23,780 nt of DNA from Candidatus Alcyoniella australis (GCA_030765605.1 JAVCCG010000105.1:1-23780); one strand, 5' to 3'; shown: positions 1 to 7,668, counted from the first letter of the stretch. The notes: generated by a model from the letters alone, not told the origin. A program made the numbers and translations.

Positions 1-1
1 G

Positions 2-760
2 CCCATGGGCGTTGCGTTGCCGTTGCGCGATGCGCTGAACATGCTCTGCGAGCAGTCGGACCTGGGGCCGCTGCTGCGCGGTTTGCAGATCGAGCCCGAG
101 GCCCAGTGGTTCGAGGCGACTCTCGAGCAGCTGAGACCGCTGGTCGAGACGCAGAGCTTTGAGGCGGCCGTTGCTGCGGGCGCTTTACCCATGCGCCCCG
201 AACGCGAGGTGATCGGACACTTCCGCAATGCGGGGTTCCCCACGCCGGACGGCCGCGCGCACCTGGCCCAAGGGCTGGAGACGGCGAGCGCCTTGCCCGC
301 TGTCAGCGACCGCGAGCTGCTGCCGATCGTCTATCAGCGCAACGTGATGCGCGGTGAGCTGGCGCGTTGCAAGTGGCTTGCTGAGATTGCCCACGACACT
401 CCGCTGCTGATCCCGGCGGCGACCGCCGCGCGGCTGAATATCCGCGACGGCCGCAGACTGACGCTCAAGCTTGCCGGACGCGAGCTGCAGGGCAGGGCGG
501 TGATTACCCAGGGGTTGGCCCCGGGATGCGTGGGACTTGCCGACGCAGTGGGCAGGAAGAATTGCGGACCGTTCGCCGAGGCCCGGCCCTGGCCCGCGCC
601 CGCGGAGCTGGCCGCCAAAGACGTTGACTTCGACGTCGAGCTGGTCTGGTGGGGACGCGCGGGGAACGGCGAGCGCGTGCGCGGCATGCTGACCATCGAG
701 TTCGACGAGCGCCGCGGCTGCCTGGTGATCGCGCCGACCGCGCTGGAGCTTGAGGCGTGA
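2..760 (+). CDS. Molybdopterin oxidoreductase, C-terminal part (partial, cut by window edge)
   Basis: The reading frame is open to the left edge, so only the last 250 or so residues are visible and the start lies outside. The segment GFPTPDGRAHL resembles the 'GF-T-SGK' stretch that precedes the last domain of DMSO-reductase-family enzymes. The following stretch, roughly from LLPIVYQRNVMRG through TPLLIPAATAARLNIRDG to AVITQGLAPGCVGL, has the pattern of the molybdopterin-dinucleotide-binding domain (a Pro/Ile run, then 'A-LNI-DG', then 'G--PG-V'). In this family the domain grips the Mo/W-bisPGD cofactor. The substrate cannot be told, because the N-terminal Fe-S motif, any Tat signal and the Mo ligand are not visible. 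Related subunits of Qrc or alternative complex III have lost the metal, so a structural, non-catalytic role is possible. The stop codon overlaps the GTG start of the next gene. Confidence 0.75.
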   Translation, partial: PMGVALPLRDALNMLCEQSDLGPLLRGLQIEPEAQWFEATLEQLRPLVETQSFEAAVAAGALPMRPEREVIGHFRNAGFPTPDGRAHLAQGLETASALPAVSDRELLPIVYQRNVMRGELARCKWLAEIAHDTPLLIPAATAARLNIRDGRRLTLKLAGRELQGRAVITQGLAPGCVGLADAVGRKNCGPFAEARPWPAPAELAAKDVDFDVELVWWGRAGNGERVRGMLTIEFDERRGCLVIAPTALELEA

Positions 761-1677
761 GCGCGTTGCGCCGCGTGCTTGACCGCGCCTGGGCCCTGGC
801 CATGGCGGTCAATCCGTTTGCCGTGTTCGCGGGCCTGCTGCTGCTGGGAGTGGTCGGGCTCAGCGCGATGGTGCAGTACAACCAGGCCAACGATTTCTGC
901 CTTAAGTGCCACCATCAGCGCGGTCCGTACCAGCCCATTGATTTGGAATCCACGGCCCACGAGCCGTACGTGAAAAACCTGCGTAGCGAGGCCCACGTCA
1001 ACTGCCTGGAGTGCCATACGGACAAGGAGTTGATCAACTTCTTTGAGCTGGTGGCAGTGCGCGCGGGCCGCGGGTTTGACGAGTTGACCAACCCGCCGCG
1101 CATGCAGGCCCCGCGCGAGGGTCCGCAGTACGCGGACGAGCTGTGTTTGCGCTGCCATTACAAGATTCTCGAGACCGACGAAATCAAGGGGCAGCGGCTG
1201 CTCGAGCTCAGCGACCGGCTGCGCGTCATCGGCCTGCGCTTCAGCCATCAGCGGCACTTCCAGGTGCGCGCCTGGACCCCGGAGCTCGAGCGCAGGTTGG
1301 AGCAAATCAACCTCGGCCAAATCCAGGTCGAGCACGAGGAGCTGGAATTTTTACAGCGCGCGCGTCTGGGCCACTGCGCCCAGTGCCACGACCGGTTCTA
1401 CGCCGATCCGTCCAATGCGGATAAGAACGTCAACCTCTATACCAGCAACCCGATGTCCTGCGCCGCGTGCCACCTTGACGCCGACCCGCAGAACCATCCG
1501 GGCAAAGTGCTGGGTCTGCCCAGCGAGCGCAGCTGCCGACGCTGCCACAACGGCGTGCTGCACGGACGAATGCGAATGTTCCTGGCCGACATGGACAGCG
1601 AGGACAAACAGCCCTGCGTCAAGTGCCATCCGGCCTACATGGAAAAACCGCCGATAGTCGCGGAGGACGAAACATGA
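757..1677 (+). CDS. Membrane-anchored seven-heme cytochrome c
   Basis: This 306-residue protein has one N-terminal hydrophobic helix (about residues 18-40) preceded by an Arg-containing N-terminus, so it should be anchored with its body in the periplasm. Seven CXXCH heme c motifs are visible: CLKCH 48, CLECH 83, CLRCH 130, CAQCH 207, CAACH 235, CRRCH 260 and CVKCH 287. Many extra His residues could serve as distal ligands. The anchor followed by closely spaced hemes recalls NapC/NirT quinol dehydrogenases, but heme number and spacing do not match the tetraheme NapC pattern. A charged stretch at about 175-205 lacks hemes and looks helical. The start is GTG at 757 inside the stop of the molybdoenzyme gene, with GGAG about 8 bases upstream. 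The likely role is periplasmic electron transfer between the membrane Fe-S proteins and the molybdoenzyme or an external partner; direction is unknown. Confidence 0.88.
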   Translation: MSALRRVLDRAWALAMAVNPFAVFAGLLLLGVVGLSAMVQYNQANDFCLKCHHQRGPYQPIDLESTAHEPYVKNLRSEAHVNCLECHTDKELINFFELVAVRAGRGFDELTNPPRMQAPREGPQYADELCLRCHYKILETDEIKGQRLLELSDRLRVIGLRFSHQRHFQVRAWTPELERRLEQINLGQIQVEHEELEFLQRARLGHCAQCHDRFYADPSNADKNVNLYTSNPMSCAACHLDADPQNHPGKVLGLPSERSCRRCHNGVLHGRMRMFLADMDSEDKQPCVKCHPAYMEKPPIVAEDET

Positions 1678-2153
1678 CTGTCAGCCGCTTTCACGTCGAG
1701 CCCCTTGACCCGCAGAAAGTGGTCGTGGCCGACGAGATTCTCGACACCAAGTTTCCGCCCGTGGCGCGCTTCCGTCTGCTCAGCCGCGGCATCGAGCCCT
1801 ACCACCGGCTCGATCTGCGCGAGGACAGCGTCGATTTCGACCAAGGCTGCGTGGCCTGCGGCAACTGCATCGACTCCTGCCCCGTGCTGCGGCGCGAGAC
1901 CGAGCGCGTGGACCGCACGGGCCAGCGCACGAGCATGGCGCTGGAGACGTTGGTCGACGAGGACTGCGAACAGTGCTGGGCCTGCGTGCTCTCCTGCCCG
2001 CAGGTCGACACCGAGCTCAAGGACTACATCGTGGACGAGCGCGTGGAGGAGATGATCCCGCCCAATCCGCTGGTGAGCAAACTCGACAACTACTTCATGG
2101 TGCTCGCCGCGTTGGCGTTCGGGATCATGATCGGGATCTTCATCGTCTGGTGA
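1674..2153 (+). CDS. Dicluster [4Fe-4S] ferredoxin with C-terminal transmembrane helix
   Basis: This 159-residue protein has two ferredoxin-type cluster motifs: CVACGNCIDSCP (Cys 59, 62, 65, 69) and CEQCWACVLSCP (Cys 98, 101, 104, 108). A single hydrophobic helix ends the chain (about 141-158, FMVLAALAFGIMIGIFIVW). The first 55 residues show no recognised domain. The start chosen is ATG 1674, which overlaps the cytochrome stop (ATGA) and has GGAGG a few bases upstream; a longer in-frame opening from 1623 lies wholly inside the cytochrome gene. No signal peptide is seen, so the cluster domain is probably cytoplasmic and tethered by its tail. It may take the place of the missing SdhC/FrdC anchor, passing electrons between the flavoprotein/Fe-S pair downstream and the cytochrome upstream. 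That role is inference from gene order. Confidence 0.85.
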   Translation: MTVSRFHVEPLDPQKVVVADEILDTKFPPVARFRLLSRGIEPYHRLDLREDSVDFDQGCVACGNCIDSCPVLRRETERVDRTGQRTSMALETLVDEDCEQCWACVLSCPQVDTELKDYIVDERVEEMIPPNPLVSKLDNYFMVLAALAFGIMIGIFIVW

Positions 2154-2181
2154 GAGCCGGACCGATGCGAGGAGAATAGCG

Positions 2182-2937
2182 ATGGACGAAATTCAGACCA
2201 AGACGCCGCCGCAGACTGCTGACGAGCTGGTGCCGATTTTCATCATGGGCAAGCGCTACATGGTGCCCGGCAGCCTGACGATCCAGAAGGCGTTCGAGTA
2301 TGCGGGCTATAAGCTGGTGCGCGGATGCGGCTGCCGCGGCGGAATTTGCGGCGCCTGCGGTACGCTGTGGCGCGTTCCGGGCAGCTACCGGGTCGAGATC
2401 GGACTGGCCTGCCAGACGATCGTGCAGCCCGATATGTACATCGCCCAGATTCCGTTCTTCCCGGCCAACCGCGCCCAGTACGACGTAACGAAGCTTGAGC
2501 CCACGGCCCAAACCCTCAGCGCGCTGTACCCGGAGTTGCAGCGCTGCATGGGGTGCAACACCTGCACCAAGAGTTGCCCGATGGAGATCGAGGTGATGGA
2601 GTACATCAGCGCGGCGTTGCGCGGCGATATTTTAAAATGCGCCGAGCTGAGCTTCGATTGCGTGATGTGCGGGCTGTGCACCGCGCGTTGTCCGGCGGAG
2701 CTGGCGCAGTACCACATCGCGGAGTTGGCGCGGCGGCTGGCCGGAGTACACCTGATCCCGCGCGCGGAACACCTGACCGAGGTCTGCGAAACGATCGAGC
2801 AGGGCGGGCATCAAGACAAGCTCGAACAGCTCAAGGCGATGGACGAGTCCACGATGCGTCGGACCTACACCGCGCGAACGATCGAGCCGATGGAGACCGA
2901 AGACGACTGGACGCCGCCCGCGGGCGAGCAGTTCTAA
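2182..2937 (+). CDS. SdhB/FrdB-like iron-sulfur subunit with [2Fe-2S] and two [4Fe-4S] motifs
   Basis: The 251-residue protein starts with a [2Fe-2S] ferredoxin-like domain (about 15-100). Candidate ligands are Cys 51, 56, 59 and 77, with an additional Cys 49 in GCGCRGGICGACG. A helical domain follows with two CxxCxxCxxxCP motifs: CMGCNTCTKSCP (Cys 122-132) and CVMCGLCTARCP (Cys 160-170). This overall plan is that of the electron-transfer subunit of succinate dehydrogenase/fumarate reductase. Classical SdhB/FrdB, however, carries [2Fe-2S], [4Fe-4S] and [3Fe-4S], so here the third cluster is predicted to be a full [4Fe-4S], as in HdrC-like proteins. The ATG at 2182 has AGGAGA upstream. It sits 28 bases after the membrane ferredoxin and 16 before the flavoprotein, so it should wire the flavin to the rest of the complex. 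A soluble thiol-linked or other flavoprotein partner system is an alternative. Confidence 0.85.
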   Translation: MDEIQTKTPPQTADELVPIFIMGKRYMVPGSLTIQKAFEYAGYKLVRGCGCRGGICGACGTLWRVPGSYRVEIGLACQTIVQPDMYIAQIPFFPANRAQYDVTKLEPTAQTLSALYPELQRCMGCNTCTKSCPMEIEVMEYISAALRGDILKCAELSFDCVMCGLCTARCPAELAQYHIAELARRLAGVHLIPRAEHLTEVCETIEQGGHQDKLEQLKAMDESTMRRTYTARTIEPMETEDDWTPPAGEQF

Positions 2938-2953
2938 AGGGAGCGAGCGAGCA

Positions 2954-4609
2954 ATGGGATACACCGCTGAGCTGATGGATTCGATCAAACGCGTTGAGGC
3001 CACGCGGCCCCAGCGCGTCCAGAGAGCGCTTGCGGGCGAGCATTTCGAGACCTTGAGTCTCGATCAACGCCAGAAGCGCCTCGAGTTTCACCCGGACTAC
3101 CGCTCCGAGGGGCGCCGGCCGTTGCAAGTCGGCCCCAGCGCGGGCTACGCGCTGTGCCACGAGGTCGCGGAGCAGCTCGAATCGTACTCGCGGATCGACC
3201 CCGACGCGATCGACCTATCGCAGACGGACTACGAGACCGACGTGCTGGTGATCGGCGGCGGCGGCGCGGGCACATCGGCTGCGCTGCTGGCGGCCCAGGC
3301 CGGGGCCAAGGTGCTGATCGCCACCAAGCTGCGCCACGGCGACGCCAACACGATGATGGCCGAGGGCGGAATCCAGGCCGCAAGCAAGGGGCACAAGGAC
3401 AACCCGGCGGCGCACTACCTCGACGTAATGGGCGGCGGGCACTTTAAAAATACGCCCGAATTGGTCGAGACGTTGGTCTCCGAGGCGCCGCTGGTGATCA
3501 GCTGGCTGGAGTCGCTGGGCTGCCTGATGAGCAAGGAAGACGACGGTCGGCTGCGCACGATGCACGGCGGCGGCACCTGTCGCAAGCGGATGCACTACGC
3601 CGCGGACATCACCGGCGCGGAGATCATGCGCACCCTGCGCGACGAGGCGCGTAACCAATCGGACAAGATCCGCGTGATCGAGTTCTCTCCGGCGATCGAG
3701 CTGCTGCTCGATGAGCGCGGAAAGTGCGCGGGCGCGGTGCTGATGAACCTCGAGACCCACGAGCTGTTGACGGTCCGTGCGCGCGCCACGGTGCTGGCCA
3801 CCGGCGGCTCCGGGCGGCTGCACATCCAGGGGTTCATGACCACCAACCACTACGGCGCCACGGCCGACGGGATCGTGATCGCCTATCGCGCGGGTGTGCC
3901 GGTGTGCTTCCTGCACGCGGTGCAGTATCACCCCACCGGTGCGGTCTACCCCGAGCAGGCCGAGGGGATTCTGATCACCGAGAAGGTGCGCGGAGCCGGG
4001 GCCAACGTGCTCAATGCCAAAGGCGAGCAGTTCGTCAATGAGCGCGAGCCGCGCGACGTGGAGGCGGCGAGCATCATCCGCGAGTGCACCGAGCAGGGCA
4101 ACGGCGTGCCGACCCCCACGGGCAAAATCGGCTGCTGGTTGGACAGTCCGATGATCGAAGTGCTCAGAGGGGCGGGCACGGTCAAACGCGAATTCCCGGG
4201 CAAGTACATCATGTACAAGCGCTACGGCATCGACATCAGCAAGCAACCGATGCTGATCTACCCCACGTTGCACTACCAGAACGGCGGGATGGTCTACCGC
4301 GCCGACACCTCGTGCAATCTGCCCGGGCTGTTCATCGCCGGCGAGGTCGGAGGCGGTGTGCACGGCGAGAACCGGCTGATGGGAAACAGCCTGCTCGACG
4401 TGACTGTTTTCGGCCGCATCGCGGGCCGTAGCGCGGCAGCTTTTGCCGCGGATGGAGCAACCGACTCGCCCCTGTCATTGGATCACGTCAGGCGCTATCA
4501 TGAGGCGCTCGCGACCGCGGAGATCGCGGCCGAAAAGATCAGTCCGATGCTACTGCCCGATTATCAAAATGAGCGGGTCAAGGATCGCAGGCTGAAGACC
4601 GAGATCTGA
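2954..4609 (+). CDS. Fumarate reductase/succinate dehydrogenase-type flavoprotein
   Basis: This 551-residue protein belongs to the FrdA/SdhA/L-aspartate oxidase flavoprotein superfamily. After an unusual N-terminal extension of about 95 residues comes the FAD-binding Rossmann motif VLVIGGGGAG (98-106). Residues equivalent to the fumarate-reducing active site are present: HPTG (His 326), EKVRGAGA (Arg 346), HYQNGG (His 440) and GENRLMGNSLLD (Arg 474). The His that binds FAD covalently in SdhA/FrdA (in 'RSHT--A-GG') is replaced by Asn 132 in ANTMMAEGG, so FAD is probably non-covalent. The C-terminal helical domain is short. No signal peptide or Tat motif is seen, so it should be cytoplasmic. 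With the active-site set intact, the reaction is likely interconversion of fumarate/succinate or a related dicarboxylate, but substrate and direction are not proven. SdhA/FrdA in the strict sense is doubtful because no anchor subunit gene lies nearby. Confidence 0.85.
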   Translation: MGYTAELMDSIKRVEATRPQRVQRALAGEHFETLSLDQRQKRLEFHPDYRSEGRRPLQVGPSAGYALCHEVAEQLESYSRIDPDAIDLSQTDYETDVLVIGGGGAGTSAALLAAQAGAKVLIATKLRHGDANTMMAEGGIQAASKGHKDNPAAHYLDVMGGGHFKNTPELVETLVSEAPLVISWLESLGCLMSKEDDGRLRTMHGGGTCRKRMHYAADITGAEIMRTLRDEARNQSDKIRVIEFSPAIELLLDERGKCAGAVLMNLETHELLTVRARATVLATGGSGRLHIQGFMTTNHYGATADGIVIAYRAGVPVCFLHAVQYHPTGAVYPEQAEGILITEKVRGAGANVLNAKGEQFVNEREPRDVEAASIIRECTEQGNGVPTPTGKIGCWLDSPMIEVLRGAGTVKREFPGKYIMYKRYGIDISKQPMLIYPTLHYQNGGMVYRADTSCNLPGLFIAGEVGGGVHGENRLMGNSLLDVTVFGRIAGRSAAAFAADGATDSPLSLDHVRRYHEALATAEIAAEKISPMLLPDYQNERVKDRRLKTEI

Positions 4610-4616
4610 GACAATA

Positions 4617-4633
4617 AGCGGCCGCAGGCCGCT
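4617..4633 (+). other. Perfect intercistronic hairpin after the redox operon
   Basis: AGCGGCC (4617-4623) and GGCCGCT (4627-4633) form a perfect 7-bp GC-rich stem with a 3-base loop, 7 bases after the flavoprotein stop codon. No T-run follows, so it is not a classical intrinsic terminator. It may protect the mRNA 3' end or weaken read-through into the next gene. Confidence 0.4.
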
Positions 4634-4683
4634 GCGCCATGGATAGGGACCGGACATTGCGCCGGTCGACGTTGGAGGAATCA

Positions 4684-6252
4684 ATGGCCAAGAAGGGGAA
4701 GGGCAACAAGCGCCGTAAGGCCGCCGCAGCACCGGGCACAGCCCCGGGCGCGAAGACCCGACCGACGCAGCCTGTCGTGCCCGATCAGCCGCAACAGCCC
4801 GTGGCGCAGCCCAAGCCGCGTCCCAAGTCCGATCAGCCCAAGACGATCCGTCGCACCAGCGGCAAGGGCGAGATGCCCAGCACCAAGGAGACGGCGTCAC
4901 TGTTTATGCCGTTGCTGATCTTCCTTCTGTCGTTTCTGGTCATCGGTCTGGCAACATACATCGTCACCTACCCGCTGAACAAAACGACCAAGATCGAGAT
5001 CATGGCCGACGAGCCGGCCGCTGAAGCGGAGCAGGCGGCCGACGCCGAGCAGTCTTCTGATGCCGAGCAGGCCCCCGAGACGGAGCAGGCGGCCGAGACG
5101 GAGCAGGCGGCCGACGCCGAGCAGGCTTCTGATGCCCCCAAGCCCTCCGAATCTGAGCAGGGCGCAGCTCAGTCCGACGACTTCGTGCTTGAGACCATGG
5201 GACAAGAGGAGCAGACCTCGGCCGAGGAATACGAGGCGGGCGCGCAGATCGAGGAGCTTCCCGAGCGAACAGATCTCGAGGGCGAACAGGCCGCGCCCGA
5301 GGGGGAGCAGCCCGCGGAGGCGGCGGCCGCAACGGCTACGCCCGAGGAAATGAAGACGATCGAGGAATTGATCGGCGCGGGAAAGGTCGCGTTGCTGCAG
5401 AAGGTCGAGACCGTGGGTTTCGTGCTGCTCGGACTATGTCTGATCGGACTGGCGTGTTACCTGCTGGTGCGTTTCAACCTCGAGTATTTCAAGGGACCGT
5501 GGCGCAAGCTGCTCTACGGCCTGGCTGCGGCGCTGTTGGTCTTCAGCGTGCTGCCGCTGCTGCGCGGCATCTCATTCGGCACCGATGTCTTCGATCAGAC
5601 CATCGGGCGCATGGAGCAAATCGACCTCTCGAGCGTGAAGCCCGGCAAATACAGGATGGTGGTCCAAGGCCGTTTCCTGTTGCCCGAGAAAGCGCGCTAC
5701 GAGATGCAGGGCGATTGGTCCCTGGTGCTGGGCGATCGCGGCGGCGGTCAGCGGACCTTCGAGGGCGAGTTCAAGGAGGTGCGGCAACGCCGCAAGTTCT
5801 ACCGCCGGACCCGCGGCTACCACCATCAGGTGCAGACCACCGCTGTGCTGCCGATTAAACTCGCAGCGAACCGTAGCTACTTTCTGCGCAACGATCGACT
5901 CGGCGAAGAGCTGGAGAGCGAACTGCGCGTACAGCTCTACCGGCCGTACTATCCGCTGTGGCCGTTTCTGATCATCGGGCCGCTGCTGGTGTTGCTCGCG
6001 ATTTGGGTTGACGCGCTGCTTAAGGCGCGGCGCTTCAGGGCGATCGTCAACTGGTGCGTTTCGAGCACTGTCGGACTGGGGCTGTACCACGCCCTGCGCG
6101 CGCTGCCCAACGAGACGCTCAACAACTACGTCATGGACTTGCTGCTCGGTGCGTTCTTCGGGCTGTTTTTCGGAGTCTTGATCAGCTACGCCCTGGAGCC
6201 GCTGGCCAACAAGCTCAACGTCCGCTACAAGATCAGTATCCGAGAGGTGTGA
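4684..6252 (+). CDS. Unrecognised multi-spanning membrane protein with acidic hexapeptide repeat
   Basis: I do not recognise this 522-residue protein. The order along the chain is: a Lys/Arg/Pro-rich N-terminus (1-70); a first membrane helix (about 74-97); an Ala/Glu/Gln-rich acidic segment (about 108-220) holding eight six-residue repeats; two helices (about 242-263 and 275-293); a soluble loop of about 130 residues rich in Arg/Lys (295-422) that looks beta-rich; and two or three further helices (about 425-446, 454-472, 483-503). The basic N-terminus would be cytoplasmic, which puts the acidic segment outside. The start chosen is ATG 4684, with GGAGG 6 bases upstream (4674-4678); an in-frame ATG at 4639 has no such site. 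It lies one base before the M20 peptidase gene, so the two are probably co-transcribed. No catalytic motif is visible, and function is unknown. Confidence 0.8.
   Translation: MAKKGKGNKRRKAAAAPGTAPGAKTRPTQPVVPDQPQQPVAQPKPRPKSDQPKTIRRTSGKGEMPSTKETASLFMPLLIFLLSFLVIGLATYIVTYPLNKTTKIEIMADEPAAEAEQAADAEQSSDAEQAPETEQAAETEQAADAEQASDAPKPSESEQGAAQSDDFVLETMGQEEQTSAEEYEAGAQIEELPERTDLEGEQAAPEGEQPAEAAAATATPEEMKTIEELIGAGKVALLQKVETVGFVLLGLCLIGLACYLLVRFNLEYFKGPWRKLLYGLAAALLVFSVLPLLRGISFGTDVFDQTIGRMEQIDLSSVKPGKYRMVVQGRFLLPEKARYEMQGDWSLVLGDRGGGQRTFEGEFKEVRQRRKFYRRTRGYHHQVQTTAVLPIKLAANRSYFLRNDRLGEELESELRVQLYRPYYPLWPFLIIGPLLVLLAIWVDALLKARRFRAIVNWCVSSTVGLGLYHALRALPNETLNNYVMDLLLGAFFGLFFGVLISYALEPLANKLNVRYKISIREV
5020..5163 (+). 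repeat. Tandem 18-bp (hexapeptide) repeat inside the membrane protein gene
   Basis: Eight consecutive six-codon units encode the pattern (A/S/P)(D/E)(A/T)EQ(A/S): AEAEQA, ADAEQS, SDAEQA, PETEQA, AETEQA, ADAEQA, then the decayed SDAPKP and SESEQG. At DNA level, two adjacent 18-bp copies (5077-5094 and 5095-5112) are identical. A 37-bp block at 5028-5064 recurs at 5100-5136 with one mismatch, an offset of four units. This is a sign of recent slippage or duplication, and copy number may vary between strains. Confidence 0.85.
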
Positions 6253-6253
6253 C

Positions 6254-7624
6254 GTGCAGGCCGTGATCGACTATCTGCGGGATCATTCCGAGCGCTTCGT
6301 GCGCGAGATGTTCCAGCTGCTGCGCATCCCCTCGGTTTCGGCCGACCAGGGACGCAAGCACGAGATGCTGCACTGCGCCGAGGTGCTGGCCGAACAGATC
6401 AAGGCCGCGGGAGTGCACCGCGTCGAGGTGATGCTCACCGACGGACACCCGCTGGTCTACGCCGAACACAAAGGCCCGGTAGGCGCGCCCACAGTGCTGA
6501 TCTACGGCCACTACGACGTGCAGCCCGAAGATCCGCTCGAGCTGTGGACTTCTCCGCCGTTCGAGCCCGAGGTGCGCGGGGACGACGTCTACGCCCGCGG
6601 CTCGGCCGACGACAAGGGCCAGTTGCTGATCCACGTCAAGGCGGTCGAGGCGTTCCTCGCCGTGTCCGAGCTGCCGCTGAACGTCAAGATGATCTTTGAG
6701 GGCGAGGAGGAGATCGGCAGCCCGAGTCTGCCGGCGTTCATCGCCGAGAACCGCGAGCTGCTGGCCGCCGACGTGGTGGTGGTCTCGGACAGCGGGATGT
6801 TCGCCAAGGGCTGCCCCTCGATCACCTACGGCCTGCGCGGCCTGACCTACATGCAGCTGGACCTGGTCGGCCCGGCCAAAGATCTGCACTCCGGATCGTT
6901 CGGCGGGGCAGTGGCCAACCCGGGCAACGTGTTGGCCCAGATAGTCGGCTCGCTGGTCGACCAAAGCGGTCATGTGACGATCCCTGGATTTTACGATCAG
7001 GTGCGCGAACCCACCGAGTTCGAGCGCGCGGCGTTCGCCAAGCTGCCGTTCGACGAGGCGGGATACATATCGGAGCTCGGCGCGCTGAAACTGCACGGCG
7101 AGGCTGGTTACACCACCCTCGAGCGCACTTGGGCGCGGCCGACCTGCGACGTCAACGGCATGCTCTGCGGATTTACCGGCGAGGGGGCCAAGACCGTGCT
7201 GCCGAGCAAGGCCTCGGCCAAGGTCTCAATGCGGCTGGTGCCCGATCAAGACCCGGACCAGATCGCCGAACTGTTCGAGCGCCACGTGCGTTCGATCTGC
7301 CCGGACAGCGTGCGGCTTGAGGTCACTAAGTTCCACGGCGGCAGCCCGTTTCTCTGTCCGCCGGATTCGCCCGAGGTCCAGGCCGCGGCGCGGGCTCTGA
7401 GCAAGGGCTTCGGCTCCGAGGCGTACTACATCCGCGAGGGCGGCTCGATCCCGATCGTCACCGTTTTAGCCGAGCAGCTCGACGCGCCGGTGGTGCTGAT
7501 GGGCTTTGGCCTGCCCGATGAGAACGCCCACGCGCCCGACGAGCACTTCCACCTGCCGAATTTTTACAACGGGCTGCGTTCCGTGGCTTATTTCTTTGAG
7601 GAGCTGGCGCAGCTCAAAGGCTGA
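6254..7624 (+). CDS. M20-family metallopeptidase (dipeptidase)
   Basis: This 456-residue protein matches the length and layout of M20 dipeptidases, di-zinc cytoplasmic enzymes that cleave dipeptides and related amide bonds. Visible zinc-site motifs are GHYDVQP (His 86, Asp 88), RGSADDKG (Asp 119), EGEEEIGS (149-156; the general base Glu and a metal Glu), VVSDSG (Asp 179) and the C-terminal HAPDEHF. His 212 in DLHSGSFGG begins the inserted dimerisation ('lid') domain, and the catalytic domain resumes near residue 350. No signal peptide is seen. The start is GTG 6254, one base after the preceding stop, with a purine-rich GAGAGG just upstream; downstream ATGs would cut into the fold. The exact substrate (carnosine-like dipeptide, peptidoglycan peptide or other) cannot be told. 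Confidence 0.9.
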   Translation: MQAVIDYLRDHSERFVREMFQLLRIPSVSADQGRKHEMLHCAEVLAEQIKAAGVHRVEVMLTDGHPLVYAEHKGPVGAPTVLIYGHYDVQPEDPLELWTSPPFEPEVRGDDVYARGSADDKGQLLIHVKAVEAFLAVSELPLNVKMIFEGEEEIGSPSLPAFIAENRELLAADVVVVSDSGMFAKGCPSITYGLRGLTYMQLDLVGPAKDLHSGSFGGAVANPGNVLAQIVGSLVDQSGHVTIPGFYDQVREPTEFERAAFAKLPFDEAGYISELGALKLHGEAGYTTLERTWARPTCDVNGMLCGFTGEGAKTVLPSKASAKVSMRLVPDQDPDQIAELFERHVRSICPDSVRLEVTKFHGGSPFLCPPDSPEVQAAARALSKGFGSEAYYIREGGSIPIVTVLAEQLDAPVVLMGFGLPDENAHAPDEHFHLPNFYNGLRSVAYFFEELAQLKG

Positions 7625-7668
7625 TCCGCAGGCTCGATTAGTCGCCCCCGAGCAAAATTGACAGGCGG

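Noticed and set aside
757-1677. Cytochrome as a NapC/NirT tetraheme quinol dehydrogenase
   Set aside because: Seven CXXCH motifs with long gaps and no NapC-like spacing; only the N-terminal anchor is shared.
3215-4363. Long open frame (382 codons) opposite the flavoprotein gene
   Set aside because: It is wholly inside a gene with conserved active-site motifs, shows no domain, and is expected from high GC content on the complementary strand.
2-4609. Assigning the unit as a standard Qrc or alternative complex III
   Set aside because: No NrfD-type membrane subunit is visible in the window, and FrdA-like flavoproteins are not part of those complexes; upstream sequence would be needed.
5020-5163. 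CRISPR-like or mobile direct repeat
   Set aside because: Units are 18 bp, contiguous, in frame and encode a hexapeptide repeat; there are no spacers.
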